Assembly: GCA_051453625.1 (NCBI GenBank)
Contig: JBOZIK010000001.1
Location: 211,004,648 to 211,068,647, forward strand
Direction: 5' to 3'
DNA length: 64,000 nucleotides
From: Welwitschia mirabilis
Taxonomy: Eukaryota > Gnetophyta > Gnetopsida > Welwitschiales
Shown piece after piece: positions 26,124-37,600 of this stretch (positions within the stretch are counted from its first letter, which is position 1; every line of letters starts with the position of its first letter). The notes beneath the pieces are model-generated. The model worked only from the letters and a program-made list of their open reading frames with translations. It did no database searches and was not told the DNA's origin. Made by a program: the position numbers and the translations under genes.

Positions 26124-27221
26124 TTAACCTAGATCAGTAAGCCTCATAGATTCATAAGTCACTGCAGTAAGCAGATGATAATGTTTCAGGCAGTGTTCAC
26201 TAAATTTGAAGACTTGATTATTCTGGGTATTTTTAATTAGAAATACTCCATGTAGCAAAATCATTTTTATCCAGAAGGGTCCTTTCCACTTAACTACTAG
26301 TTTGCCTGAAAAAGGATGTAGGTGTGAGTTATACAACAAGACTAGTTCTCCCTCTTGAAAAGTTTTTCTAAGGATATGTTGATCTTAGAACTTTATCATC
26401 CTATCCTCATTTATTCTCATGTTTTTATAGGTGTTATTTCCAATCTCATCTAGTTTGTTGAGTTGTATGACCCTATTTTTCTTTGCAACCTCTAAGTATA
26501 AGTTCATATTCTTAATTGCTTAGTAAGCCCTGTGCTCAAGTTCCACAATTAAATAACATGTTTTATTGTAAACTAATTGAAAAGGTGATATCTCTAAGGG
26601 AATTTTGTAAGTAGTGCAGTATGCCCATATGACATTGTTAANNNNNNNNNNNNNNNNNNNNNNNNNNNNNNNNNNNNNNNNNNNNNNNNNNNNNNNNNNN
26701 NNNNNNNNNNNNNNNNNNNNNNNNNNNNNNNNNNNNNNNNNGTTTGAAAGACCACTTTTTCATGTTGAGTTTACCACTCTAAAGGATTTTCTTAAGTTTC
26801 CTATTCCTAACCTCAACTTGATCACTTATTTGTGGATCGTAAGGTGTTGCAACTTTATGTGTAACCTCATATTTAACACGAAAGTTGTTGAATATTTTGT
26901 TACCAAAGTGAGTCCCTCCATAGCTGATTAAAACACATGAATAGCCAAAATGAGTTAAGATGTTTTCTTTAAAGAATCTAACTACCATTTAGCATCATTT
27001 ATTTGATAAGCACATGCTTCAACTCATTGAGTTACATAGTCAACACAGATAAGGATGTATTGATGCCTATTTGATGATGGATAAGGGCCTTGAAAATCAA
27101 TTCTCCATACATCAAAGGGTTCAACAACAAGGATGGGATTTAAAGGCATTATTTATCTTCATAAAAGACTCCCTAATGTTTGATAGTTATTACAAGATTT
27201 GTAATAAAGATAGTATTCTTT
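26124..27221 (-). pseudogene. Athila-type integrase remnant
   Basis: The minus-strand frame 26,779-26,988 encodes VVRFFKENILTHFG, then ISYGGTHFGNK, then HKVATPYDPQISDQVEV. These are the integrase core around the second catalytic Asp and the catalytic Glu. The Asp of the usual ISDGGTHF is Tyr here, so the enzyme would be inactive; the Glu in QVEV is kept. The frame 26,124-26,339 encodes the C-terminal part (LLYNSHLHPFSGKL-like and WKGPFWIK, then FKFSEHCLKHY). A 100-N gap at 26,642-26,741 and stops between the pieces break it. Confidence 0.8.
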
Positions 27222-27905
27222 NNNNNNNNNNNNNNNNNNNNNNNNNNNNNNNNNNNNNNNNNNNNNNNNNNNNNNNNNNNNNNNNNNNNNNNNNNNNNNN
27301 NNNNNNNNNNNNNNNNNNNNNNNNNNNNNNNNNNNNNNNNNNNNNNNNNNNNNNNNNNNNNNNNNNNNNNNNNNNNNNNNNNNNNNNNNNNNNNNNNNNN
27401 NNNNNNNNNNNNNNNNNNNNNNNNNNNNNNNNNNNNNNNNNNNNNNNNNNNNNNNNNNNNNNNNNNNNNNNNNNNNNNNNNNNNNNNNNNNNNNNNNNNN
27501 NNNNNNNNNNNNNNNNNNNNNNNNNNNNNNNNNNNNNNNNNNNNNNNNNNNNNNNNNNNNNNNNNNNNNNNNNNNNNNNNNNNNNNNNNNNNNNNNNNNN
27601 NNNNNNNNNNNNNNNNNNNNNNNNNNNNNNNNNNNNNNNNNNNNNNNNNNNNNNNNNNNNNNNNNNNNNNNNNNNNNNNNNNNNNNNNNNNNNNNNNNNN
27701 NNNNNNNNNNNNNNNNNNNNNNNNNNNNNNNNNNNNNNNNNNNNNNNNNNNNNNNNNNNNNNNNNNNNNNNNNNNNNNNNNNNNNNNNNNNNNNNNNNNN
27801 NNNNNNNNNNNNNNNNNNNNNNNNNNNNNNNNNNNNNNNNNNNNNNNNNNNNNNNNNNNNNNNNNNNNNNNNNNNNNNNNNNNNNNNNNNNNNNNNNNNN
27901 NNNNN

Positions 27906-29392
27906 CGTTAATGATCTAGTGGAAAGGAATAGTTTTAAAGACTAAGTAATTGGCACTAGCTACAAACCAAGGTGCTTTTTTGATTGAAAAGAGATGTTCA
28001 TCCAGAAAAGTGTTGTCAATGGGTAAATATATTTGCATATTATTTGGAGATATTTGCAAAATATGATTTGCGATGACATTATTAAAGCCTTTTTCATCCT
28101 TAATCTCTAAATCAAATTCTTAAATGAAAAGGATCCATCTAATTAGTTGTGGTTTCAAANNNNNNNNNNNNNNNNNNNNNNNNNNNNNNNNNNNNNNNNN
28201 NNNNNNNNNNNNNNNNNNNNNNNNNNNNNNNNNNNNNNNNNNNNNNNNNNNNNNNNNNNCTTAGTCTAAGAAGCATTTTAAAAGGTAGGGGATATCTCAA
28301 AAAAATATTTGACTTGTCTTAGGAATCTCTTTTTATTGTTGATGATCTAGTGGAAAGGAATAGTTTTGGAGACTAAGTAATTGGTAATAGCTAAAAACCA
28401 AGGTGCTTTTTTGATTGAAAAGAGATGTTCATCTAGAAAAGTATTGTCAATGGGTAAAGATGTTTGCATATTATTTGGAGATATGTGTAAAATATGATTC
28501 ACGATAACATTATTAAAGCCTTTCTCATTTTTAATCTCTAAATCAAATTCTTAAATGAGAAGGATCCATCTAATTAGTTGTGGTTTCAAATCCTTTTTGG
28601 TAAAAAGATATATAAGGGTTAAGTGATTAATGTAAATAACTTCCTTATATCCTAAAATGTATTGCCTACATTTTTCAAAGATAAAGACAATGGCCAAAGA
28701 CTCTTTCTTTGTAATAGTGTAATTCATTTAAGTGTCATTAAAGTTTTATTAGTGTACTGAATCACAATTGGATTTTTATTAATCCTTTGTCCTAGTATAT
28801 CTCCTACTATGAAGTTATTTATGTCACGCATAAGCTCAAAAGGTAACTTCCAATTAGTTGGTTAGGTAATGGGTGTAAAAGTTAGTTTTTCCTTGAGTTG
28901 CTCAAATGTATTTTAATACTCTAGAGTTTGATCGAAAGAGGCATCCTTGCTTAGAATATCATATAAAGGCTTAAAAATTTTGCTAAAATCCTTAATGAAT
29001 TTCATATAATATCCTGCATTCCTTAAGAATGATCTGATATATTTTTTATTTTTGAGGGGTTGGACCCAAGAACGATCTAATATATTTTTGTTTTTGAGGG
29101 GTTAGCATGTGTATAATTAAGAAGACCTCAGCCAGATCTACCTGAATTCCTTCCTTACAGATGACACGTCTTAAAACTATGCCTTGATTAACCATAAAAT
29201 GGCACTTTTTTCTAGTTGAGTCCAAGGCATTTTTTAGTACATCTATTAAGGATCAAGTTTAAGTTGTCCAAACAATGGTTAAATGAGATTCCATAGACCG
29301 AGAAGTCATCTATGAATATTTTGATACCTAAATCTATTTAGTCAAAGAAAATTCCAATCATAAAATGTTGGAAAGTGACAAGTAAGGTACTA
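27906..29392 (-). pseudogene. Athila-type RT (C-terminal part) and RNase H remnant
   Basis: From 29,392 downwards the minus strand reads VTFQHFMIG, then KIFIDDFSVYGISFNHCLD (active site IDD for the usual MDD), then KKCHFMVNQGIVL. RNase H follows at about 28,740-28,340 (ILGYKEVIY, LIRWILF, EFDLEIKDEKG, then DNTFLDEHLFSI). Stops and frameshifts are common. The part 27,906-28,159 duplicates 28,340-28,590 across a 100-N gap. RT begins exactly where the nested element interrupts it; the N-terminal half is at 39.8-40.5 kb. Confidence 0.85.
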
Positions 29393-29404
29393 NNNNNNNN
29401 NNNN

Positions 29405-31009
29405 TGATACCAAAATGTAATATATGAAATTTTATGCTAAATATCCTCCTAGATTATGTCTTAGTTCTTCAAGAAAACGAGAAGCAAATGAGTTTCTACT
29501 TTCAAAACTTTCAAATTAGATACTAAGGAAATTATCTACTACAATTGATAATAACAATTTATGATCAAATTCAAAGCATAGAAATATCATAATTCATAAA
29601 CATAACTCTCGCACTACAAATAATTAAACATTCAAAATCTTTTAAGAGAGAAAAGATAATTATACAAGTATGTACATACCCTTGAAAGTAAATCTGAGTA
29701 CAAATCTCTGTTTACAAAATTAATACAAATTACTTAGGACATCCAAGGTCCTTTAATTACATGCATCTAAACAAGAAGTAGGAAAATCGCTCTCAAGTCA
29801 AATTGTATCAGCTAGCCAATCAAAGGCATTCTTTGCAGTAGTTCCTACACATGCAAGCATCATGTGAGAACTGTAACCTTCATAGTTTCCAGTATCGTCC
29901 ATGGCAAGGTTTAAGTGAGTGGGATAGGTTTTCCAAAGACAAGATAGGATTTTCAAGTAAATAAAATGTGATCAAGACCTCAAAAAAATCACAGAAATCT
30001 AGATGCACACATATTTAGAGAAGGTCAATTTACTCCCTTTACTCTCTGTAATTTACTGTAATTCAAGTTAATANNNNNNNNNNCCAACATTTATCAAATA
30101 CAAATCAACAAAGGGTCACAAAGCTTAACTCAAATGAGATGAAAGAATCCTAAGTAATTTATAATGCATGGTGTTCAAATTATAAATAGAACTTACAAGC
30201 TTCAATTAAAATGTGAGATATCAAATAAGGCTTTTGAGAATGCAAGCATTTTAAAATAGAAAGGAAATACAAGAAAATAGTGATTTAAAAATCAAATAAG
30301 AAATAAAATAAACCAAAAACCATACCCAAAATTAAGATAAAGATTGAAAACTTCTAAAGATATAAGGCTCCAAAGGCTTCTAAGCTCCAAGTCAAATTCA
30401 CCAAGATTTGATAGAAAAGGATTTTTCAAGATATGAAATAAGAGAAGAAGAAGGTCCTATTTGTAGCGGAGGATAAATAATGTGAAGAGATACCATTGTA
30501 AAAGAGAGTGATAAAGGTGATGGAAGTGGTAACAATGGTAGAAGTGATGGAAGTGGTGGAGGTAATGGAAGTGGTAGAAGCGGTGATGGTGGTGCAAGTG
30601 ATGGAAATCACCTTGCCAAGCCACTAGGTGCATTTATCATAATAAATAATATATTTAATAAAATACAGAGTTAACATGTACCACCTCAAATATATATTTT
30701 CCATGTTAATAAAAGATAGAATAACAGTTACACAAAGAAATAAATATTAATGCAACCACTAACATAACCACTACTTTATCCACTATCATGATCACTAACA
30801 TGACCTCTAATGATCATAAAGAATTTATTCTAGGGATATTATTACAAATTAAAAGGAATAAAAAATTGTAGCATAAAAATATAACTATATCTCAATTTCA
30901 AGAAAAATATGTATAATAACTAAATTAACTTAAGGATCATATACCAACAAAAATTATTTAAATTAAATTTTTAGGCTAAGTCTTGAACCTTAAAAGTGTG
31001 GATGTGATA
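29405..31009 (-). repeat. 3' LTR of the nested element
   Basis: Starts TGATACCAAAATG on the plus strand, as does 37,655 in the partner. Its first few dozen bases are probably lost in the N run 29,393-29,404. It includes a 10-N gap (30,074-30,083) and a low-complexity tract at 30,500-30,605. The plus-strand end near 31,009 aligns with 39,793 in the partner. Confidence 0.75.
30500..30605. repeat. Trinucleotide-like low-complexity tract in the LTR
   Basis: Irregular repeats of 6-base units such as GGTGGA, AGTGGT and AGTGAT. The partner LTR has a shorter version at about 39,300-39,380. The long minus-strand Thr/Ser-rich frame 30,426-30,611 is a by-product of this repeat, not a gene. Confidence 0.7.
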
Positions 31010-32876
31010 TTATTCCACCTCTTAAGAGGTTTTGTTCTTGAAATTNNNNNNNNNNNNNNNNNNNNNNNNNNNNNNNNNNNNNNNNNNNNNNNNNNNNNNN
31101 NNNNNNNNNNNNNNNNNNNNNNNNNNNNNNNNNNNNNNNNNNNNNTTCCACCTCTTAAGAGGTTTTGTCCTTGAAACTTGGGTTATAATACATTTGTTTT
31201 ATATTCTCAAGTAGCTTCTCTTTCTACCTCTCCTAATCATTGTACTTACAAAGTTGAATTTATCTCCCTTCAATGCCATATAAGTTGTTGAATAAGTTTG
31301 AATGTTGTCTACAAGCTTACTAATCAAAGATATTGATCATCATGATAACACTAATCATCTGTTGTTTCTGAAACGATCAAGGCTCTAGGAATTCTCTTCT
31401 TCCTCTACTCTTCACCTTAACTTCATGGCATATGCTATCTAAAGGTTGTATTATGTAAAAATTCTTTTTCTATTCGTGAACTTTCAATCTTCACCATTTC
31501 CTAAGGTCATAATGCTTACTTGATTATAGAAAACGTTTTAAATTGTATATCTTTCATGAAAGGCTAGGTAAGAACCACATAGTTGCTTTTGCAAAGAATT
31601 TCTAAGAACACAATTGAGCATACTTACAGATGATTGAAAATCATTTAATTTCATAAGCCAAAATATTTTAACAACCTTCTACTTCGATCAAAATAAAAAT
31701 AAGCTTAGACTATAAAATCAAGTATTGCAATAAAATAATTTGTTAATCCAAATTGTGACACTCACTTCTAAAGTTATTATGTAGAAATTCCTCAAGCTCA
31801 TATATCGTAAGTCTCTTTCACTCTACACTTTTTTGTTGTGTGCTTCTTTTAATAACACTTTTGTTTGTATAATCTTATATGAGTTTCCACTTCAAAGTTT
31901 AATATGTACTTAACAAGTCTAAGATAAAATGTGTCATATGCAAAGAAAGCTTACTGACATATCTCTCTACTTTGATAAAGGAAAAATGATAAAACAAGTG
32001 CTAAGTAACGTGAAATGAGTGGATCTTTAAATTTGTTGTGAAAATAACTACATAATATAACATAGAGATCTAGGTTTCCAAAATAATTATGCCTTGTAAG
32101 GAATCTAGAAACTTCACAAGTTTCTCTAAAACATAATTGGAAAGAATTATTTTATTTCTTTACACTATGCTTCATTCTTAGATATAAGCAATGAAAGATG
32201 TTAAGCTTACATGAGCCAAATTTTTCAAACAAATACAAGATAACTTATTTAAAGATTGAAATAAAGAAAAGTCTTAAGCTTCTAGAACAAAGTCTATAAG
32301 AAATAAAACTTTGTTCTTTTTTATTTCTAGAATAGTGAAGATTAATTAATGTAGACAAATTTAATGTGCTAAAAGGATCTTGATAAAAGTGAGTTGTAAA
32401 GGTTTTATACACTGATTAATTATCTATGTTGTTTAAGTCAAAATGATGTGAGGAGATTCTATAATCACTAAAATAAAAAGGATAATTAGTTATTTATTCC
32501 TCTTAGCTTGTTAAAAGAAGAATTAATGAGTATAATACTAAATAAGATAGGCTAATAGAAAATGGATGGTTCACAAGCCACATGGAATGTATAACATGAT
32601 CATCATAGTTCATATGTGAATCGTAACATAAGCATCCTTTGCATTAATATTAATTAAGAGTAGTGGCCCATATGCTACCCATTTAGGATGGATAGCCTTC
32701 TATGGTTCTGCCTATAGTCATGTGCGGAAATATATTACCATACATCATCAAATCACATCTACTAGATAAGCAAGCATGCATCCATCTCTAAAACACTAGA
32801 ATTCATGGTTATGTGATAGGTGACTCATCGAGATGACAAAACCCAAACCTATTATTGTAAATTCAATAAATTGATG
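31010..32876. other. Internal region of the nested element, first part, no gene
   Basis: It follows the polypurine stretch (about 31,010-31,024; duplicated at 31,146-31,178 after the 100-N gap 31,046-31,145). No retroelement protein and no other domain was recognised on either strand. Confidence 0.5.
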
Positions 32877-33345
32877 ATATGGTCACAAGCATCAAAGATC
32901 CCTATGCTTGCTTATCCAGAAAAGTGTCGTCGATAGTACTTCATGCTATACCATGTAAGTATGTTCACTAAAAATCATTTAAATTGATGTCTGTGATAGT
33001 TAAAACTTGCAAAACTATTTGGCTACATTAATTACTATTAGTAGCTCAGGGTTCATATTATGCCTCTTTATTTAATATATCGATTTGAAATATTTATATG
33101 TAAAATTTATTAAAACTTCTGATGTTTTATTGCCATTCTAGTGAAATAGCAGCTCATTTTTCTCCATGTGGTTGTTTCTTAGCTGCATGTGTTGCATGTC
33201 TACTTTTACAACAAAAATCAGATGGCGCTTTGTATTCAAATATCAATCATGACACTTTAGGCTTAGCAACTTCTCTAACAAGGCATTCAATACCTATTCA
33301 ATAAGTTGTACATGAACTTTGCATCTATTATTTTGAAGAGGAAAT
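32877..33345 (+). pseudogene. Captured fragment of an AMBRA1-like WD40 gene, two exons and an intron
   Basis: Exon b (33,142-33,345) encodes, after a joined codon, EIAAHFSPCGCFLAACVACL, then TSLTRHSIPIQ and, past an in-frame TAA at 33,302-33,304, VVHELCIYYFEEE. This matches my memory of a conserved part of plant AMBRA1-like transducin/WD-40 proteins (a GAHFSPCGRFLAACVACV motif, then TSPTRHPIS and YELRIYSLEEA). Exon a (32,877-32,958) has frameshifted pieces IWSQ, SIKDPYA, PEKCR and IVLHAIPC, matching the preceding part. Between them is a 183-base intron with GT donor at 32,959 and AG acceptor at 33,140-33,141, phases compatible. Other exons were not found. It is antisense to the host retroelement, which would explain why the intron was kept. 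In plants the full protein is a WD40 scaffold of poorly known role, linked in animals to autophagy. Confidence 0.65.
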
Positions 33346-36300
33346 GTAATAACTAGAAGTTGCTTCTACATTTGCATATCTTTTGTTACTGTTGCTTTAG
33401 ACTCCTAATAAAATGTTAGATCTTTGACAGAGAGGACTAGGACAAAGGGATGGTCACTATGTAGGATCACAGTAACATGGATCACAAGATTTGGCTAGAT
33501 GATCAAAATTTAGACAAAAGGTACCACTAAAAACTTGGAATTGTAGTCATTATATGCTATATCGACCTACTAAAAATAAGTTTCAAAGAGAAACGCTACT
33601 GCGAAAGAATAAAAGTGAAATGCCTAGAAACGGTCAAAAGCCCTAATTCTGGACTCCAAATTTGAATCAAAACCTTCATTACAAATATAATCTCTACTCA
33701 CTTCAATTAACAGATTCGCATTTATGTAGGGTAAGATGCAAAAATTTATAGTTGTTGGCTAGAATATAGGCAGGTAACTCTTATTTAACCGAAGAATAGT
33801 AGTACCTTTCATTCTAAAAATATAATTAGACACAAGATGGGAACTATTATTGCTAAAATACAAATTTAGTATTATGATCTCCATGCTTACTACGATGGCA
33901 CTGGAATTTTTATGGACCTGAAGAAGATCCCTTGTGAGATCTATAGAGATCAAAACTACATTGCAACACATTCCATCTAGATTAAAACCTATCAAGTTTC
34001 CCTTGAGGTTATCATGATTTACAATCATAATCATAGAGATAACTCCTTCACTAGTTCTTATTTTGGTTCATAAAAATGAAACTCTAAGACTTTAAACATC
34101 AAAGATATTCTATAATTCCTTACTTTTGCAATTTTCTCGAAAAATCTGTGTTATTGTCTCTAGACTCCATTGATCTAAGATTCTCAAGAAGCCAATACTT
34201 AGTGTTAAAACCCTAACTAAAACACAAAAATTTCCACTTAGAAGAAACAGAACAAACCTTTGAATGCAAAATAGAGTAAAAATTATGATCTATAAAAATA
34301 TGTCAGATGTATTACCCATTCATAGAATGATTTTGGAAATAATGGAATACAGAACATAGGTTCTAGAAATCCTAGCGTTACATTTATTAGATTAAATTTG
34401 ATTCTATTATATTTCATGTTATGTTGTTAGGGAATCAAAAATTGTGAGACCTTTTTGTGAACCTCTAATGAAGCAAAATAAAAAGTTTTCTTTCACTAGA
34501 AGAAACCATCTGAAATGACTCCTTCATGTTCTTCATAGAGGTCGGATGAATGAAAGTGAGATAGGAAATCGCTTGCTTCTTTTTAACTCATGGAAGACCT
34601 ACAACACTTAGAATAGTGATTCTCTTGAGCTCTGAAAGATCCATGAGCCCTATTTCCTACCTCCTTCAGTTAGATTCCTTTCTTGCAACTGAAAATCCTA
34701 GGCCATTCGACCTATAGCCATGAATTGATTAGATCCATTGTGCCTTGCAAACCACTTCATGGTAATTTCTTGAAGCCATGATACAAGTTTTCTATCATGA
34801 TCGGCGGGTCTATGTCAGTTCTTTCTATAAATGTATTAAAGCGCATTAAAGCTGCTACACTACGAAATGAAAAAAACATCCCCTTCATTTAGAAGATCTA
34901 CTAGATAAGAATGCTCTATCATTTGTTTGTGAAATATTAATTCCAACATGTAAAGTGCCATTGCATGATAACTTTCATGACTTCAAATTCAAGAAAATGA
35001 ATCTTCTCATTTGTGAATCAATTCTTTCTCCATTATCATTGATGTATGGCCAAAGCAGCCTTATGTTTTATTGTTAAATTAAATATATTAGCCAAAAAAA
35101 AATTGTTCACATGGTTCTTGCCTCTATTTCTTTTACATTATAGATGCGAACAACTTTTAAGTTCTCTCTCTGTAACATCTCATTGTTCTTCTTTAACTCT
35201 TCTGAGATCCCACTGCAATGGCCATGGATCATAAGATAAGCTAAAAATTTGTGAGAGAAAGCCTAAGATTAGTCTTTTAATTTGATCAAGAAAGTTTGGA
35301 GGCAATCGTTGGTTTTGAAAATCCAAGGACTGATGAGAAATCTCTGTAAACATTTCTATTATGTAAATCATCATTCCCTTTATCCTATTACATCGAAACA
35401 AGGAAAATTAAGGTTTGACATGGAGGCACTACTGCCAATGATGACAAAGGATGGGGTGCCCCATGTGCAAGTCCTCCCTACTCATCATGCCCCTCATGGA
35501 GCTCCTACCACTTATGTACCACTCAGTCCACATTTAGCGATGACTATGCCATCATCGCATACTATAAACATCTCTTGAAATGTAGAGATAATAGGGCATG
35601 AGTTATGCTTGATAAAATTTTCACGTAGAGTTTCTGATTTACAGGCACCCAAATGCACCTAAAATTTTTAAAAGACAATTCGTTTATGTTGCATATATTT
35701 TTCTATAAATTCTTTACACTGAGAATGGTGATCAATATGATGTTTCATTTATAGCTTTCATTGATTTAGCAAATCATGATAAGAGATGATCAAATCATAT
35801 GTGAATTCTTATTTGGGTGAAGAAATTAGTAAGAGTTATAAAGATGTCTAGAGACAAAAGTGTAGAAGCTTCTAATGAAAACCCAGATTCAAAGAAGGGT
35901 TTGACTACAAACTTAAAAACTCAAAAGCCTTCATCTCATATCATCCCCAAATCACAATCTACAAATCCTAATTTAGAACTAAAGGGAGATGCGTCTCTTC
36001 CTAGAGCCTGAATTGTGCTAATGCAATTGTAGGGTCACCAAAACATATTCCTTGTTATCTTTAACCTTCTACTGCTTTTTGCCATGATGTATATAAAGAC
36101 GATACCAAACCATCCCTAACTAACCTCCCTCTGCTACATAAGCATGTCCCTTTCCTTTACTCTTGTTCCATTAAATTAAGTATATCTAGTCCTAGTAATA
36201 ATGTTTCCAAAGCCCCAAAACTGTTCTTTTAGTTGTGAAAAAGACCCCATAATCATCGCCCTCTCTGAAGAACCAAAATTCAGAATGTTTCCAGAGTTTT

Positions 36301-37582
36301 AATTTCTCATTTCAAGCATTCAGAAAATACTTCCGCTTCAACAATTCCCAATAAATATGTTCCAAGAAGAGCCTCAATGTCATCCTCTTCAGCTTGAGAA
36401 ATGAGTAAATATTCCTTTACTGTGACTGCAAGGTCTCTGAGACTGTCACCATCTATTGTAGGAGTATCCTCTACACCTGATTTCACAGGAATTATCTTTG
36501 TATTTGTCTAAGCCTAGAGAGCCATTTCAAAAACATCCATTATAGAAAATTTAGGAATACGCTCAACAAATTCTTCTAATATTTTCAGAAAAGAAATGAA
36601 GAATTGATTTCTTTCATTAGTGTTCCTCCTTGTCTACTATGGTGGAGCAACACTTTGTCTTTTAAGATTATCAAATTCTAGTGTATATGTATACCCTGTA
36701 ATGTCACTCGAAAAAACTTTTATTTCACTAGATGCTTTAGCTTATAAAATTTTACAAGAGTAATAGCTAGAATCCTAGGTTTAAACATATGGTGAGACAG
36801 ATGCCTAGAGACACTCTAGATCCCTCTATTTTTATATACCCTCGTTGTCATCATAATTTTTCCTTTTGTGTTTTGAAACGTAGCCTGCACTGCTCTTATC
36901 ACCAATGTCATTTCAAACTCCATCATTATTAAGCTCATGATTGTTACAAAAGCCTTCACTCACTAGAGCTCCCTCTATCCACCCTCTATGACCATATTAA
37001 ATAGAAGCTATGTTCTTCCGTCTTCATTAATCATACATTTAAAGTCAATTTCTATGGATTGAATAACTCAAATTATAATTGTACACAAAATGATGTNNNN
37101 NNNNNNNNNNNNNNNNNNNNNNNNNNNNNNNNNNNNNNNNNNNNNNNNNNNNNNNNNNNNNNNNNNNNNNNNNNNNNNNNNNNNNNNNNNNNNNNNNNNN
37201 NNNNNNNNNNNNNNNNNNNNNNNNNNNNNNNNNNNNNNNNNNNNNNNNNNNNNNNNNNNNNNNNNNNNNNNNNNNNNNNNNNNNNNNNNNNNNNNNNNNN
37301 NNNNNNNNNNNNNNNNNNNNNNNNNNNNNNNNNNNNNNNNNNNNNNNNNNNNNNNNNNNNNNNNNNNNNNNNNNNNNNNNNNNNNNNNNNNNNNNNNNNN
37401 NNNNNNNNNNNNNNNNCTTGCCTCTATAACTTAGTTGCCTTTCTGAACCTCTAATTCAAAAAAACCTACAACATGACATGAACCCTATTCAATGATAAAA
37501 TCAATAAAATTTGTAATTTAAGAGTTCAATTAGACCATCTAGAATCTTTTCTAAGGTTGTCTTCTATTATCTAGCAAAATCG
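33346..37582. other. Internal region of the nested element, second part
   Basis: No retroelement protein was recognised. Small plus-strand frames at 35,282-35,578 and 35,817-36,011 and a minus-strand one at 33,759-34,034 match nothing I know. A 320-N gap covers 37,097-37,416. A coding-like relic on the minus strand is listed separately. Confidence 0.45.
36308..36588 (-). pseudogene. Unidentified coding-like relic
   Basis: One minus-strand frame runs about 93 codons with only two stops, close together (TAG at about 36,513 and 36,507). It contains FLKILEEFVERIPKF before the stops, and after them SLRDLAVTVKEYLL and AEEDDIEALLGTYLLGIVE, an acidic, helix-like composition unlike the surrounding AT-rich frames. 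I do not recognise the family. It could be a second captured gene piece or a remnant of the element's own gag, or chance. Confidence 0.3.
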
Positions 37583-37600
37583 AAACCTAGGCTCTGATAT
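37583..37600 (-). promoter_or_regulatory. Primer-binding site of the nested element
   Basis: The minus strand reads ATATCAGAGCCTAGGTTT, a match to the initiator-Met tRNA site of plant LTR elements (core TATCAGAGCC), directly downstream of the upper LTR. It sets the element's orientation as minus. Confidence 0.7.

Noticed and set aside
27071-27919. Long open frames across 27,071-27,919 and others at 5409-5928, 37,059-37,454, 38,054-38,818 and 61,087-61,642
   Set aside because: They consist almost wholly of N, so their length means nothing.
30426-30611. Thr- and Ser-rich minus-strand frame
   Set aside because: It is the reverse reading of a low-complexity GGTGGA-type tract in the LTR and is not conserved as protein in the partner LTR.
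35282-36011. Plus-strand frames 35,282-35,578 and 35,817-36,011 considered as further captured gene exons
   Set aside because: No family resemblance and no matching splice sites could be seen; they were left as unassigned internal DNA.
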